This document shows positions 51,933 through 61,818 of a DNA stretch of 64,000 nucleotides, piece after piece. Location: positions 1 to 64,000 of the forward strand of contig CAKOLD010000002.1 in NCBI GenBank assembly GCA_934096015.1, in the 5' to 3' direction. A program made the position numbers and the translations under genes. This DNA comes from an uncultured Bacilli bacterium (GTDB lineage Bacteria; Bacillota_I; Bacilli_A; RF39; UBA660). Below the pieces are notes generated by a model. The model was given only the letters and a program-made list of their open reading frames with translations. It was not told the origin of the DNA and ran no database searches. Position 1 is the first letter of the stretch. Every line of letters starts with the position of its first letter.

Positions 51933-53056
51933 TTAGAAAAGTAGTATTGACTGGCGGTCCTGGTAGTGGTAAGACCACGATATTAAATTATATTAAAGAA
52001 CATTTTAAGGATAGTGGTAAAAAATTATTAGTTGTGAATGAAACTGCAACAGATATGATTAATTCGGGAGTCAAATGTTTTGGGGAAGATAACATTGATA
52101 TTTTAGATTTTCAAGAACTTGTCTTAAAACTGCAATTATCTAAAGAAGATATTTATGACAAAGCTGCTTATATGTATTCTAAAAAATATCCATTAGAGAA
52201 TATATTAATAATTTATGATAGGGGAACTATTGATAATAGAGCCTTTATAACAGATGAACAATTTAAGAATTTGTTAAGCAATGTTAGTAATTGTAATTGT
52301 TTAGATTTGTTAAATAATTATGACTTAGTAATTGATTTGGTTAGTTCTACAGAATTTTATACCACTAGTAATAATTCGGCGAGAAGTGAGGATGTTGAAA
52401 CTGCATTAAGTCTTGGAGTAAGAATTTTAAAATGTTGGGAAGGACATCCTAAATTAAAAATAGTTTTGCCTAAAGAAACAATAACTGAAAAAGTTGAAGA
52501 AGTTATTAATTATTTAGATGATCTTATGAAGGAAAAACAGCAAAAACAACAAAAAAAATTTTTAGTTGACTTAAATAAAAGTGATTTAGATTATATTTTT
52601 AATATAGGAAGTAGTTTTAATATTGAACAAACATATTTGTTGAGTGTAAATGATGAGGAGAGAAGGCTGAGAAAGATATCTGTTTTTAACGATTTATTTT
52701 ACAATTTATCAATATATAAAGTCTTAAACGAAGAAACAAAAATATTGGTTACAAATAAAAAAGTAGATGAGGATACTTATAATGAGTTATTAAAATTTAA
52801 AATTCCTGATAAAAAAACTCTTGTTAAAAAAAGAGTATACTTTGATTATAATGGAATTTATATGTATATAGATATATTTTATGATAATGGAAAAATAGAA
52901 GATGTTGGATTTTTAGAGTTAGATGGAGATTTTAAAAACTATGTAATTCCTTCATTCTTATCTATAATTAGAGATGTTTCTAAAAATCCTAAATACAATA
53001 ATTTTAATAAGGCTAGTGAAAAAAGTTTAGTATTAAAAAAGTCATGTAGTCATTAG
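51929..53056 (+). CDS. P-loop ATPase/kinase with C-terminal CYTH-like domain
   Basis: A 375-residue two-domain protein. The N-terminal AAA_28/NadR-like NTPase has LTGGPGSGKTT (8-18), LLVVNETATDMINSG and LIIYDRGTIDNRAFI. The C-terminal part (about 205-350) resembles a CYTH triphosphate-tunnel domain: FNIEQTYLLSVNDEERRLRK, LVKKRVYFDYNG and VGFLELDGDF. A related architecture is known in Ttd14-like proteins. The reaction is not known; a nucleotide or inorganic triphosphate is the likely ligand of the CYTH part. It is translationally coupled to the phosphatase and tail-to-tail with a second CYTH gene, overlapping by 15 bases. Confidence 0.8.
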   Translation: MIRKVVLTGGPGSGKTTILNYIKEHFKDSGKKLLVVNETATDMINSGVKCFGEDNIDILDFQELVLKLQLSKEDIYDKAAYMYSKKYPLENILIIYDRGTIDNRAFITDEQFKNLLSNVSNCNCLDLLNNYDLVIDLVSSTEFYTTSNNSARSEDVETALSLGVRILKCWEGHPKLKIVLPKETITEKVEEVINYLDDLMKEKQQKQQKKFLVDLNKSDLDYIFNIGSSFNIEQTYLLSVNDEERRLRKISVFNDLFYNLSIYKVLNEETKILVTNKKVDEDTYNELLKFKIPDKKTLVKKRVYFDYNGIYMYIDIFYDNGKIEDVGFLELDGDFKNYVIPSFLSIIRDVSKNPKYNNFNKASEKSLVLKKSCSH

Positions 53057-53755
53057 TTCTGGATATTTTTTTGTTTCAATATTTTTAAGATTTAGGTCAA
53101 AGTGTTTAGCAAGATTAACTAGATTATTATATTCTTCTTTTGAGTTTCTTTCGTAATTGAGTATTTCTAATTCAATAAATAATCCTAAATTTTCAACTTT
53201 ATCAAATCTTATTTCATATTTATTTTGGCATCTATATATAATTCTTTTTTTATTAACTTTTGCTATTATGTTGTGATTAAGATTTAGTAAAATAATATTT
53301 AAATTATTGGAATTATCAATAATTACTTCGTATTTATTGTAGTAGTTATCATTACTTTTTTTATAAGATAGAAAACAGTTGTTTCCAATTTCTCTTATTC
53401 TAAGCCAAGAATGTTTATTGTTAGTATTATAGTAAGTATCGATTTCATATTTTTCTGTTATAAATTTTGCTTCTTTCTTGACATTATTTTTAATTTTTAA
53501 ATAGTCACTTTCATTAATCTTAAATTTTAGGGAAGTTTCTATATTGTTTTTTGTGGTTTCTCCATAAAGCAAGTAAGAAATATTACAATTTAATATTTCA
53601 CTTAGTTTACATATTGAATCAAGATCAGGAGTTGTTCTATTATTTTCCCAACTAGATATGGTTTTGTTAGTAAAGAATAGTTTTTCTCCTAATTCTTCTT
53701 GTGTTAATTTATTTTTTTCTCTTAATTTTTTAATTCTATTACCAATATTATTCAT
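53042..53755 (-). CDS. XRE-family regulator fused to a CYTH-like domain
   Basis: A 237-residue protein. The N-terminal HTH_3 domain reads IGNRIKKLREKNKLTQEELG, FFTNKTISSWENNRTTPD and SKLSEILNCN-type segments (about 3-58). The rest (about 75-220) matches a CYTH-like fold: EIDTYYNTNN, SWLRIRE, CFLSYKK, KRIIYRCQNKYEIRFDKVENLG and FIELEIL. The N-terminal ExExK of active CYTH enzymes looks degenerate (LKFKIN), so it may bind rather than cleave its ligand. I infer a ligand-responsive transcription factor. ATG 53755 with GAGGT upstream is the start. Confidence 0.78.
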   Translation of the reverse strand: MNNIGNRIKKLREKNKLTQEELGEKLFFTNKTISSWENNRTTPDLDSICKLSEILNCNISYLLYGETTKNNIETSLKFKINESDYLKIKNNVKKEAKFITEKYEIDTYYNTNNKHSWLRIREIGNNCFLSYKKSNDNYYNKYEVIIDNSNNLNIILLNLNHNIIAKVNKKRIIYRCQNKYEIRFDKVENLGLFIELEILNYERNSKEEYNNLVNLAKHFDLNLKNIETKKYPELMTT

Positions 53756-53811
53756 TTTTACCTCTAAATTTATTATATATTGTAGAGTGTTATTTAACAA
53801 TAAAAAAGACT

Positions 53812-54756
53812 TCAAAGTAGATTGTCATCTTTAAAGCCTTTTTTATTTTTACAAATATAAAGTGGTCTTTTTTTGGTTTCTGTATAGGTTTTAGATATAT
53901 ATTCACCAATTAAACCTAATATAAATAGTTGGATACCACCAATTAAAAGAATTGTACAAAGTATGGAAGCGTATCCTGGAACTTCTTTTCCTATAATAAG
54001 AGTTTTGATAATTATTATTGAAAAGTAAATTATGGATATTAAAGAAAAACAGGTTCCCAATATAGTAGCAACTTTTAAAGGGTTATTGCTATAATTTATT
54101 ATTCCATCAATAGCATATTTAATTTGTTCATTTGTTTTGAACTTAGTTTTACCACTGTATCTTTTTTCTACTTCATAATACATATATTCTGTATTAAAAC
54201 CAATCCAATAAAATATTCCTTTAGAGAATCTATTTGCTTCGTTAATTTCGCAAATTGCTTCAACAACATTTCTTCTAAACATTCTAAAGTCGCTTGCACC
54301 GTTAATTAATTTAATATTACTAATACGATTTATTATTGAATAAAACATTTTTTTATTTATTCTTGCAAAAATGTTTTCCTTTTTTCTGTTTTTCATAACC
54401 ATGGCTATTTGATCAGTTTCCGGATGTGTTTCTAAATGATTTAACATGGCTATTAAATATTTAGGATTTTGTTGTAGGTCACTATCTATTATAGCTGTGT
54501 ATTCTCCACAAGAGTGTTTTAATCCTGCAAGCATAGCAGCTTCTTTACCAAAGTTACGAGAAAATTCGATAATTTTAATATGTTTTTTATCTTTATTATA
54601 AAGATTATCTATTTTATCTTTTGTGCTATCTGTTGATCCATCATTTATAAATATTATTTCATATTTTAGATTTTCACATTGTTTTGTTATTTTTTTATAT
54701 AATTCATTTATATTTCCTTCTTCATTGAAAGTAGGGATTATAATGCTTAATTTCAT
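53812..54756 (-). CDS. GT2 polyprenyl-phosphate glycosyltransferase (DPM1/GtrB type)
   Basis: A 314-residue family 2 glycosyltransferase: LSIIIPTFNEEGNI at the start, FINDGSTDSTKD, and DSDLQQNP as the metal-binding DxD region. FSRNFGKEAAMLAGL and NRFSKGIFYWIGF follow, and two C-terminal membrane helices (about 232-255 and 268-290) close it. This layout is that of undecaprenyl-phosphate sugar transferases that feed sugars to GT-C enzymes, for example the YfhO-type protein in this window. That link is inference. AGGAGG precedes the ATG. Confidence 0.9.
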   Translation of the reverse strand: MKLSIIIPTFNEEGNINELYKKITKQCENLKYEIIFINDGSTDSTKDKIDNLYNKDKKHIKIIEFSRNFGKEAAMLAGLKHSCGEYTAIIDSDLQQNPKYLIAMLNHLETHPETDQIAMVMKNRKKENIFARINKKMFYSIINRISNIKLINGASDFRMFRRNVVEAICEINEANRFSKGIFYWIGFNTEYMYYEVEKRYSGKTKFKTNEQIKYAIDGIINYSNNPLKVATILGTCFSLISIIYFSIIIIKTLIIGKEVPGYASILCTILLIGGIQLFILGLIGEYISKTYTETKKRPLYICKNKKGFKDDNLL

Positions 54757-54847
54757 TTTATACCTCCTTATAGATTATAGCATGTATATTTAAAAAGTTA
54801 TATAGTTTTTATTTTTATTAAAAAAGTAAAAATTTGTAATTTAGGGC

Positions 54848-54876
54848 TTGAAATAAGCATAATTTTAGTATATAAT
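54848..54876 (+). promoter_or_regulatory. Promoter of the S10/spc ribosomal operon
   Basis: TTGAAA (54848-54853) and TATAAT (54871-54876) are 17 bases apart, with a TA-rich region before the -10 box. Transcription would start near 54883. Confidence 0.75.
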
Positions 54877-54882
54877 GGATTA

Positions 54883-55009
54883 TGTTTAACTGGCATGGAT
54901 GTGTGAGGTTGCTGATACACTAGGGAGAGTTGTGAAATGTTTTCTTGGGTTTCAGGTAATTCAGACGGAGCAAGTTTATACAAGATATAAGCGAAGGGAG
55001 GACATTTAA
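54883..55009 (+). promoter_or_regulatory. S10 operon leader RNA
   Basis: A 127-base untranslated leader that is clearly richer in G than the surroundings. It contains GAGGTTGCTGATACACTAGGG, a TTCTTGGGTTTCAGG block and GACGGAGCAAG before the ribosome-binding site AGGGAGGAC. The position and style fit an autoregulatory ribosomal-protein leader, which in other bacteria is bound by L4. No terminator is visible inside it, so control could be at translation. Confidence 0.6.
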
Positions 55010-55315
55010 ATGTCAAAAATTAAAATTAAGTTGAAAGCGTATGATCATAGAGTGCTTGATAATGCAGCTTTAAAGATTGTTGACGTAGTTAAAAGAACTG
55101 GTGGAGAGATTTCAGGACCTATTCCACTACCTACAGAAAAAGAAATTTTTACTGTATTAAAAGCAGTTCATAAATATAAAGATTCTCGTGAACAATTTGA
55201 AAGACGTACTCATAAAAGACTTATTGATATTAAAAATCCTAGTAAAGAAACTATGGACAGCTTAACACGCTTAGATTTACCAAGTGGTGTTGATATTAAA
55301 ATTGAAACAAAATAA
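55010..55315 (+). CDS. rpsJ: 30S ribosomal protein S10
   Basis: A 101-residue S10 of normal length: [36 protein letters not shown] and [13 protein letters not shown]10 sits in the 30S head and also joins NusB in transcription antitermination. It is the first gene of the operon, 13 bases before rplC, behind an AAGGGAGGA site. Confidence 0.98.
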   Translation: MSKIKIKLKAYDHRVLDNAALKIVDVVKRTGGEISGPIPLPTEKEIFTVLKAVHKYKDSREQFERRTHKRLIDIKNPSKETMDSLTRLDLPSGVDIKIETK

Positions 55316-55328
55316 TGGAGGTATTTAG

Positions 55329-56066
55329 ATGAAAGGAATCTTAGGACGTAAAGTCGGTATGACCGAAGTATTTACTAAAGATGGTAAAGTTGTTCCTGTA
55401 ACAGTTATTTCTGTGGAACCTAATGTTATAACTCAAGTTAAAACTGTTGAAACTGATGGTTATAATGCTATTCAACTTGGTGTAACTGATAAAAAGGAAA
55501 AACATGCTACAAAAGCAGAATTAGGACATGCAAAAAAAGCTGGTGTCACTCCTAAGCGCTTCTTAAAAGAAATAAGAGTTGAAGATACTACTTCTTATAC
55601 ACTTGGAAGCGAAGTTAAAGCTGACACATTTGAAATTGGAGAAAAAGTTGATGTTACTGGTACTAGTAAGGGTAAAGGATTTGCTGGTGTTATAAAACGT
55701 CATAATCAATCTCGTGGACCAGAGACACATGGTTCAAGATATCATAGAAGACCTGGTTCAATGGGAACTATGAGACCAATGAGAGTTTTGAAAGGTAAAA
55801 AGTTAGCAGGACATATGGGTAATGAAACTGTTACTATTCAAAATCTTGAAATTATTGATATTAATTTAAATGATAATTATATTTTAGTTAGTGGAAATGT
55901 TCCTGGACCAAAGAAATCATTAGTTTTAATAAAATCTGCTGTTAAGGGTGGAAGTGTTACTCCTAAGGATTTAGTGAGTTATGAAACTGAAACAGTTGTA
56001 GATGAAGTAGTGGAGGAAACAGTGGAACAAAATAATGAAGTTGCCACTGAAACTACAGAAGCTTAA
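55329..56066 (+). CDS. rplC: 50S ribosomal protein L3
   Basis: L3 with the start [13 protein letters not shown], the [14 protein letters not shown] loop and the [12 protein letters not shown] and GHMG motifs near the peptidyl transferase centre. At 245 residues it is about 35 longer than usual: from about 212 there is an acidic Val/Glu/Thr-rich tail (for example [14 protein letters not shown]), which probably extends from the ribosome surface. It is followed by rplD. Confidence 0.97.
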   Translation: MKGILGRKVGMTEVFTKDGKVVPVTVISVEPNVITQVKTVETDGYNAIQLGVTDKKEKHATKAELGHAKKAGVTPKRFLKEIRVEDTTSYTLGSEVKADTFEIGEKVDVTGTSKGKGFAGVIKRHNQSRGPETHGSRYHRRPGSMGTMRPMRVLKGKKLAGHMGNETVTIQNLEIIDINLNDNYILVSGNVPGPKKSLVLIKSAVKGGSVTPKDLVSYETETVVDEVVEETVEQNNEVATETTEA

Positions 56067-56090
56067 TTCTGTTGAAAGGAGACTTATTAA

Positions 56091-56714
56091 ATGTCAAAAT
56101 TAGATGTTATAAACCTTAAGGGTGAAAAAATAAATGATTTAAAACTTAATGATAATATTTGGAATATAGAACCTAATGATGTAGTTTTAAAGAAAGCTAT
56201 AGATTTACAAATGGCTTCTTTAAGACAAGGAACTCATAAAACTAAAACTCGTTCAGAAGTTAGTGGTGGAGGAAGAAAACCTTTCCGTCAAAAAGGAACT
56301 GGTAATGCTCGTCAAGGTACTATTCGTGCTCCTCATTATAGAGGCGGTGGAATTGTATTTGGAGTTACACCTCGTAGTTACACTTTTAAAATGAATAAGA
56401 AAGAAAGACAACTTGCTTTAAAAACTGCTTTAACTTATAAAGCAAAAGAAAAAGAATTGGTTGTTGTTGATTCATTAATTACTGATAGCATTAAAACTAA
56501 GGATGTTAAAAAATTAATGGAATCATTAAAATTGGCTGGTAAAGTATTATTTATAGCTAATGGTGATGCTGAAAAATTATATTTAGCTACTAGAAACTTA
56601 GGATATGCTTTAGTTCTAACAATGGATGAAGTTAATTGCTATGATTTAGTTAATGCTGATACAGTTGTTATGGACATTGATACTATTAATCATATAGAGG
56701 AGGTGCTTAAATAA
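56091..56714 (+). CDS. rplD: 50S ribosomal protein L4
   Basis: A 207-residue L4 with the extended loop TRSEVSGGGRKPFRQKGTG and AGTIRAPHYRGGG-like stretch (RQGTIRAPHYRGGG) that lines the exit tunnel. Known L4 proteins repress their own S10 operon in several bacteria by binding the leader. It overlaps rplW by one base. Confidence 0.98.
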   Translation: MSKLDVINLKGEKINDLKLNDNIWNIEPNDVVLKKAIDLQMASLRQGTHKTKTRSEVSGGGRKPFRQKGTGNARQGTIRAPHYRGGGIVFGVTPRSYTFKMNKKERQLALKTALTYKAKEKELVVVDSLITDSIKTKDVKKLMESLKLAGKVLFIANGDAEKLYLATRNLGYALVLTMDEVNCYDLVNADTVVMDIDTINHIEEVLK

Positions 56715-56983
56715 TGAAATACGATATTATTTATTCACCAGTTATTACTGAAAAAAGTAGTGAACTTGCAAGTAAGAATGTTTATGTATTCAAAGTTGCA
56801 AAGTCTGCTAATAAAATTCAAATTAAGGATGCTATTGAATCTTTATTCAATGTAAAGGTTAAAAGTGTTCATACTTTAAATACAAAAAGTAAAGCTAAGC
56901 GTGTTGGAAGATATGCTGGCAAAACTAAAACATATAAGAAGGCTTACGTTACATTAGAGAACGGTCAAGCTATAGAAATGTAA
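56714..56983 (+). CDS. rplW: 50S ribosomal protein L23
   Basis: An 89-residue L23: DIIYSPVITEKSSELA, YVFKVAKSANKIQIKDAIE and VKVKSVHTLNTKSK. It sits at the tunnel exit and contacts trigger factor and SRP. It follows rplD with stop/start overlap (TAATG). Confidence 0.97.
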   Translation: MKYDIIYSPVITEKSSELASKNVYVFKVAKSANKIQIKDAIESLFNVKVKSVHTLNTKSKAKRVGRYAGKTKTYKKAYVTLENGQAIEM

Positions 56984-56997
56984 GGCGGTGAAATATT

Positions 56998-57828
56998 ATG
57001 GGTATAAAGAAATATAATCCTACTACAAATGGACGTAGAGGAATGTCAACTTTAACTAATGATGAAATCACTACTAATAGACCAGAAAAGAGTTTACTAG
57101 CTAGCTTTAGTAAAACTGGTGGAAGAAATAATCAAGGTAGAATGACTGTTCAACATATTGGTGGTGGAGCTAAGAAAAAATACCGTGTTATTGATTTTAA
57201 AAGAAATAAATTTGGTGTTACTGGTAAGGTAGCTACTATAGAATATGATCCAAATCGTAATGCTAATATAGCTTTAATTACTTATTTAGATGGTGAAAAA
57301 AGATATATTATTGCACCAAAAGATTTAACTGTTGGTATGATTGTTGAAAGTGGAGAAGTATGTGACGTTAAAGTCGGAAATGCTATGAAACTTAAGAATA
57401 TGCCAGTTGGTACTACAATTCATTGTATAGAGTTAAAACCTGGTAAAGGTGCAGAACTTGCTCGTTCTGCTGGAGCTTCTGCTCAAATATTAGGTAGAGA
57501 TGGTAAATATGTAATTGTACGTTTACAAAGTGGTGAAACAAGAAAGATTCTTGGTGAATGTATGGCAACAGTTGGTACAGTTGGTAATGAAGATTATGAA
57601 CTTATTAACTGGGGTAAAGCTGGACGTGTTCGTCATTTAGGAATCAGACCTACAAACCGTGGTTCTGTTATGAACCCTAATGACCATCCACATGGTGGTG
57701 GAGAAGGACGTGCTCCAATTGGTAGAAAAGGGCCTGTTACTCCTTGGGGTAAACCTGCTCTTGGATATAAAACTCGTAAAAATAAGAAAGCTTCTGACAA
57801 GTTAATTGTTAGTAAGAAAAAGAAATAG
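56998..57828 (+). CDS. rplB: 50S ribosomal protein L2
   Basis: A 276-residue L2 of normal length. [33 protein letters not shown] and the C-terminal [11 protein letters not shown] with the conserved His near the peptidyl transferase centre are present. The tail is Lys-rich. It lies 14 bases after rplW, behind a GGCGGTGA ribosome-binding site. Confidence 0.98.
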   Translation: MGIKKYNPTTNGRRGMSTLTNDEITTNRPEKSLLASFSKTGGRNNQGRMTVQHIGGGAKKKYRVIDFKRNKFGVTGKVATIEYDPNRNANIALITYLDGEKRYIIAPKDLTVGMIVESGEVCDVKVGNAMKLKNMPVGTTIHCIELKPGKGAELARSAGASAQILGRDGKYVIVRLQSGETRKILGECMATVGTVGNEDYELINWGKAGRVRHLGIRPTNRGSVMNPNDHPHGGGEGRAPIGRKGPVTPWGKPALGYKTRKNKKASDKLIVSKKKK

Positions 57829-57838
57829 GTGAGTGTTT

Positions 57839-58102
57839 ATGGCTAGAAGTTTAAAAAAAGGACCTTATGTAAGTGAAAGCTTAATGAAAAAGATCCAAAA
57901 ATTAAATGAATCAAATAAAAAAGAAGTTGTAAAAACTTGGTCTCGTCGTTCAACTATTTTTCCAGAATTTATTGGACATACTATAGCAGTTCATAATGGT
58001 AAAGAATTTATACCAGTTTATTGTACTGAAGATATGGTTGGTCATAAATTAGGAGAATTTGCGTTGACAAGAAAATTTGGCGGACACGCAGGACAAAAGT
58101 AG
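57839..58102 (+). CDS. rpsS: 30S ribosomal protein S19
   Basis: An 87-residue S19: [39 protein letters not shown] and [17 protein letters not shown] 57839 gives the usual MARSLKKGP start, with AGGTGAG upstream; the in-frame GTG at 57833 belongs to the spacer. Confidence 0.97.
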   Translation: MARSLKKGPYVSESLMKKIQKLNESNKKEVVKTWSRRSTIFPEFIGHTIAVHNGKEFIPVYCTEDMVGHKLGEFALTRKFGGHAGQK

Positions 58103-58115
58103 GAGGTAGAGATTG

Positions 58116-58457
58116 ATGGAAGCGTATGCAATACATAAGTCTGCTATGGTAGCTCCTCGTAAAGCTCGTATGACTCTTGATTTAATAAGAGGAAAAAAAG
58201 CTAGCGAAGCAGTTGCTATATTAGAAAATACTAATACTAAATCAAGCAGACTAATTTTAAAAGTGTTAAATTCTGCAGTTGCTAATGCAACAAATAATTT
58301 AAATTTAAATGAAGCTGATTTAAGAGTTTCAGAATGTTTTATCAATCCAGGACCTGTACTAAAACGTTCTAAGATTGGAAGTCGTTCTAAGGTTGATAGA
58401 AGAGATAAAAGAACGAGTCATATTACTGTTAAAGTAAGTGACGGTAAGGAGGCTTAA
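58116..58457 (+). CDS. rplV: 50S ribosomal protein L22
   Basis: A 113-residue L22: [40 protein letters not shown] and the tunnel loop [21 protein letters not shown]22 forms the tunnel constriction with L4. ATG 58116 has AGGAGGTAGA upstream; TTG 58113 just before it is unlikely. Confidence 0.97.
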   Translation: MEAYAIHKSAMVAPRKARMTLDLIRGKKASEAVAILENTNTKSSRLILKVLNSAVANATNNLNLNEADLRVSECFINPGPVLKRSKIGSRSKVDRRDKRTSHITVKVSDGKEA

Positions 58458-58459
58458 CA

Positions 58460-59140
58460 GTGGGACAAAAAGTAAATCCTAATGGATTGAGACTTGGTGT
58501 AAATAAAGATTGGCAAAGTTCATGGTATGCATCTAAAAGAGATTTTGCAAAATATTTAAATAACGATATTAAAATCCGTGATTATTTAAATAAAAAATTA
58601 GCTGATGCTGCTGTTTCAAGTATAATTATTGAAAGAAAAAAGAACAGATGCGATATTAAAATAATTTCTGCAAAACCTGGTATTATTATCGGACGTGGTG
58701 GAGAAGATATTGAGAAGTTAAGAACTGCTCTTAAAAAATTAGTTGATGAAGAAATTTATGTGACTATAGTAGAAGAAAAGAATCCAGATTTGAATGCGAA
58801 ATTAGTTGCTGATTCTATTGCAAAACAAATTGAAAATAGAGCTAATTTCCGTAATGTTCAAAAGAAAGCTATTAGAAATACTATGAAGGCTGGAGCTAAA
58901 GGTATTAAGACTGCTGTTTCTGGTAGACTTGCAGGAGCTGAAATGGCTAGAACTGAAGGTTATACTGAAGGAACTGTTCCACTTCATACTATTAGAGCTA
59001 ATGTTGATTATGCTATAAGTGAAGCTAATACTACTTATGGTAAAATCGGTGTTAAAGTTTGGATTTATAAAGGTGAAATCCTTCCTACTAAAGATGTAAA
59101 GGAGGAAAAGAAAAATGCCATTAATGCCAAAAAGAACTAA
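58460..59140 (+). CDS. rpsC: 30S ribosomal protein S3
   Basis: A 226-residue S3 starting at GTG 58460: [17 protein letters not shown], the KH-domain motif [16 protein letters not shown], and [17 protein letters not shown] with [16 protein letters not shown]. It forms part of the mRNA entry site. AAGGAGG lies upstream, and its last codons overlap the start of rplP by 26 bases. Confidence 0.97.
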   Translation: MGQKVNPNGLRLGVNKDWQSSWYASKRDFAKYLNNDIKIRDYLNKKLADAAVSSIIIERKKNRCDIKIISAKPGIIIGRGGEDIEKLRTALKKLVDEEIYVTIVEEKNPDLNAKLVADSIAKQIENRANFRNVQKKAIRNTMKAGAKGIKTAVSGRLAGAEMARTEGYTEGTVPLHTIRANVDYAISEANTTYGKIGVKVWIYKGEILPTKDVKEEKKNAINAKKN

Positions 59141-59546
59141 ATATAGAAAACCTCATAGATTAACTTATGATGGTCATGCTAAAGGTAATTTAAAAGTTAA
59201 CTTTGGAGAATATGGTTTACAAGCTAAAGAAGGTGGATATGTTTCAGCTCGTCAAATTGAAGCTGCTCGTATCGCAATGACACGTTATATGAAACGTGGT
59301 GGAAAAGTATGGATTAATATTTTCCCTCAATTAGCTCGTACTAAAAAACCTTTAGAAACTCGTCAAGGTAAAGGAAAAGGTAACGTTGAAGAATGGGTTG
59401 CTGTTGTTAAAGAAGGAAAAGTTATGTTTGAAATAGCTGGAGTTAGTGAAGAAGTTGCTCGTGAAGCTTTAAGATTAGCAAGTCATAAATTAAGTGTAAA
59501 AACTAAATTTGTAAAAAAAGAAAGTGGTGAAGATAGTGAAAACTAG
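59115..59546 (+). CDS. rplP: 50S ribosomal protein L16
   Basis: A 143-residue L16: [41 protein letters not shown] and [20 protein letters not shown]. It binds near the A-site tRNA elbow. It overlaps rpsC, and the ribosome-binding site AAAGGAGGAAAAG is inside rpsC. A second ATG at 59124 would also fit. Confidence 0.97.
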   Translation: MPLMPKRTKYRKPHRLTYDGHAKGNLKVNFGEYGLQAKEGGYVSARQIEAARIAMTRYMKRGGKVWINIFPQLARTKKPLETRQGKGKGNVEEWVAVVKEGKVMFEIAGVSEEVAREALRLASHKLSVKTKFVKKESGEDSEN

Positions 59547-59733
59547 CGAAATAAGAAAAATGTCCACTGAAGATATAAATAAAAAAATCGTTGAACTTAA
59601 GGCTGAGCTTTTTGATTTAAGAATGCGTCAAGCAACTGGTAATTTAGAAAAGCCTCATAAGATTAATGAATTAAGAAAAACTATTGCAAGACTTAAAACA
59701 GTCTTAAATGAATTAGATGGGAGTGAAAAATAA
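59536..59733 (+). CDS. rpmC: 50S ribosomal protein L29
   Basis: A 65-residue L29: [39 protein letters not shown] and [13 protein letters not shown]. It sits at the tunnel exit beside L23. GTG 59536 is preferred because GGTGA is just upstream; GTG 59524 and 59527 are in frame but too close to that site. It overlaps the end of rplP. Confidence 0.95.
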   Translation: MKTSEIRKMSTEDINKKIVELKAELFDLRMRQATGNLEKPHKINELRKTIARLKTVLNELDGSEK

Positions 59734-59993
59734 TGGAAGAAACTAAAAAACAAGAGTTAATTGGTCGTGTAGTAAGTGATCAAAATGATAAAACTATTAC
59801 TGTTTTAGTTGAAACTTATAGAAAACACCCACTATATCACAAGAGAGTTAAATATTCTAAGAAATATCGTGCTCATGATGAAAAAAATATTGCTAAAGTA
59901 GGAGACACAGTTAAGATAGTACAAACTCGTCCATTATCTAAAACTAAAAGATATGAACTTGTAGATGTACTTGAAAAAGCTGTTGTTCTATAG
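59733..59993 (+). CDS. rpsQ: 30S ribosomal protein S17
   Basis: An 86-residue S17: [39 protein letters not shown] and [20 protein letters not shown]. It is an early 16S-binding protein. It overlaps the rpmC stop by one base. Confidence 0.97.
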   Translation: MEETKKQELIGRVVSDQNDKTITVLVETYRKHPLYHKRVKYSKKYRAHDEKNIAKVGDTVKIVQTRPLSKTKRYELVDVLEKAVVL

Positions 59994-60002
59994 GAGGTTA
60001 TT

Positions 60003-60371
60003 ATGGTTCAACAAGAAACTAGATTAAAAGTTGCTGATAACTCTGGAGCAAAAGAACTTTTAGTAATCAGAGTATTAGGTGGAAGCAAAGTTAAATTTGG
60101 AAACATTGGAGATGTAGTTGTTGGAACTGTTAAAAAAGCAGTACCTAATTCTAATGTTAAAAAAGGTAAAGTAGTTAAAGCTGTTATTGTAAGAAGTGTA
60201 CAAGGTGTTAGAAGAGAAGATGGTTCTTACATTAAATTTGATGACAATGCATGTGTATTAATTAAGGAAGATAAGAGTCCTATTGGAACTCGTGTTCTTG
60301 GACCAGTAGCAAGAGAACTTCGTGAAAAAGATTTTATGAAGATTGTATCACTTGCTCCTGAGGTTTTATAG
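60003..60371 (+). CDS. rplN: 50S ribosomal protein L14
   Basis: A 122-residue L14 of standard length: [40 protein letters not shown] and [20 protein letters not shown]. It binds the silencing factor RsfS in other bacteria. AGGAGG precedes the ATG. Confidence 0.98.
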   Translation: MVQQETRLKVADNSGAKELLVIRVLGGSKVKFGNIGDVVVGTVKKAVPNSNVKKGKVVKAVIVRSVQGVRREDGSYIKFDDNACVLIKEDKSPIGTRVLGPVARELREKDFMKIVSLAPEVL

Positions 60372-60379
60372 GAGGTACT

Positions 60380-60667
60380 ATGAAAGTTAAAGTTGGAGAT
60401 AAAGTAAAAGTTATTGCTGGTAAAGATAAAGGTAAAACTGGTACAGTAAGAGTAACTTTAAGAAATAAAGATAAAGTTGTAGTTGAAGGTGTTAATATTG
60501 TAAAAAAACATATGAAACCTAATGCTATGAACGAAACTGGTGGAATTTTAGAAGTAGAAGCACCAATTCATGTATCTAATGTAAGTGTCATTAAAGAGGA
60601 AAAAGCTACTAAAAAAGAAACAAAGTCTACTAAAAAAAGTAAAAAAGTAGGTGAAGAGAATGAATAG
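60380..60667 (+). CDS. rplX: 50S ribosomal protein L24
   Basis: A 95-residue L24: [20 protein letters not shown] (KOW motif), [20 protein letters not shown] and [12 protein letters not shown]. The tail after about 75 is Lys-rich and replaces the usual C-terminal end. L24 starts 50S assembly. It overlaps rplE. Confidence 0.96.
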   Translation: MKVKVGDKVKVIAGKDKGKTGTVRVTLRNKDKVVVEGVNIVKKHMKPNAMNETGGILEVEAPIHVSNVSVIKEEKATKKETKSTKKSKKVGEENE

Positions 60668-61199
60668 TTTAAGAGATAAATATGAAAACGAAATAAAAAA
60701 TAATTTAATGGAACAATTTAAGTATGAATCAATTATGCAAGTTCCAAAATTAGAAAAAATCGTTGTTAATATTGGTGTAGGGGAAGCTGCACATGATTCT
60801 AAATATATTGAAGCTGCTGCTAAAGATTTAGAGTTAATAACTGGTCAAAAACCTGTTATAACTAAAGCTAAGAAGTCTATTGCAGGTTTCAAATTAAGAG
60901 AGGGTCAAACTATTGGTACTAAAGTTACTTTACGTGGGGAAAATATGTATGTATTTATGGAAAAACTTATAAGAGTTGCTTTACCACGTGTTCGTGATTT
61001 TAGAGGAGTTAATCCAAAAGCATTTGATGGAAAAGGTAATTATACTTTAGGTTTAAAAGAACAAATTATCTTCCCAGAAATTGAATATGATAATGTTTTA
61101 AAAATTAGAGGAATGGATATTGTTTTTGTTACAACTGCAAAAACAAATGAAGAAGCTCATGCATTACTTGCTGGCTTCGGAATGCCATTTAGAAAGTAG
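60660..61199 (+). CDS. rplE: 50S ribosomal protein L5
   Basis: A 179-residue L5: [58 protein letters not shown] and [20 protein letters not shown]. It binds 5S rRNA with L18. ATG 60660 follows GTAGGTGAAG; the upstream in-frame GTG at 60651 lies within that site. Confidence 0.97.
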   Translation: MNSLRDKYENEIKNNLMEQFKYESIMQVPKLEKIVVNIGVGEAAHDSKYIEAAAKDLELITGQKPVITKAKKSIAGFKLREGQTIGTKVTLRGENMYVFMEKLIRVALPRVRDFRGVNPKAFDGKGNYTLGLKEQIIFPEIEYDNVLKIRGMDIVFVTTAKTNEEAHALLAGFGMPFRK

Positions 61200-61207
61200 G
61201 TGGATGT

Positions 61208-61393
61208 ATGGCAAAAACAAGTATGAAAGTTAAAAATAAAAGAACTCCTAAATTTAAAGTAAGAAGTTATACTCGTTGTGAGAGATGCGGACGTCCACAC
61301 GGAGTTTTACGTAAATTTAAATTATGTCGTATTTGCTTTAGAGAATTAGCAAATGAAGGTAAAATACCTGGCGTTAAGAAATCAAGTTGGTAG
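61208..61393 (+). CDS. rpsZ: 30S ribosomal protein S14, zinc-binding type
   Basis: A 61-residue S14 of the short zinc form: [20 protein letters not shown] gives the CxxC-x12-CxxC ribbon. This is the primary form in low-GC Gram-positives; a longer zinc-free copy may exist elsewhere. Confidence 0.97.
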   Translation: MAKTSMKVKNKRTPKFKVRSYTRCERCGRPHGVLRKFKLCRICFRELANEGKIPGVKKSSW

Positions 61394-61407
61394 AAAGGAA
61401 GTAAATT

Positions 61408-61806
61408 ATGGTAAACGATAGAATAGCTGATATGCTTACAAGAATTCGTAATGCAAATCAATTAAAATATGATAATGTTACTGTACTTGGTTCTAAGACA
61501 AATGAAGAAATTGCTAGAATTTTAAAAGAACAAGGTTACATCAGTGATTATAAAGTTAATAAAAGTATTACTGGTGATACAATTGAATTAGGATTAAAGT
61601 ATGCAGATAATAAAAAAGAAAGAGTAATTACTGGACTTAAAAGAATTAGTAAACCAGGGTTAAGAGTTTATGCTAAACATGATGAACTTCCTAGAGTACT
61701 AAATGGTTTAGGTATTGCAATAATTTCTACTTCTGAAGGTATCATGACTGATAAAGAAGCTAGAGGAAAAAATCTAGGAGGAGAAGTACTTGCTTATATT
61801 TGGTAA
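61408..61806 (+). CDS. rpsH: 30S ribosomal protein S8
   Basis: A 132-residue S8: [51 protein letters not shown] and [18 protein letters not shown]. In other bacteria S8 also represses the spc operon. AAAGGAAG precedes the ATG. Confidence 0.98.
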   Translation: MVNDRIADMLTRIRNANQLKYDNVTVLGSKTNEEIARILKEQGYISDYKVNKSITGDTIELGLKYADNKKERVITGLKRISKPGLRVYAKHDELPRVLNGLGIAIISTSEGIMTDKEARGKNLGGEVLAYIW

Positions 61807-61818
61807 GGAAAAATAGTT

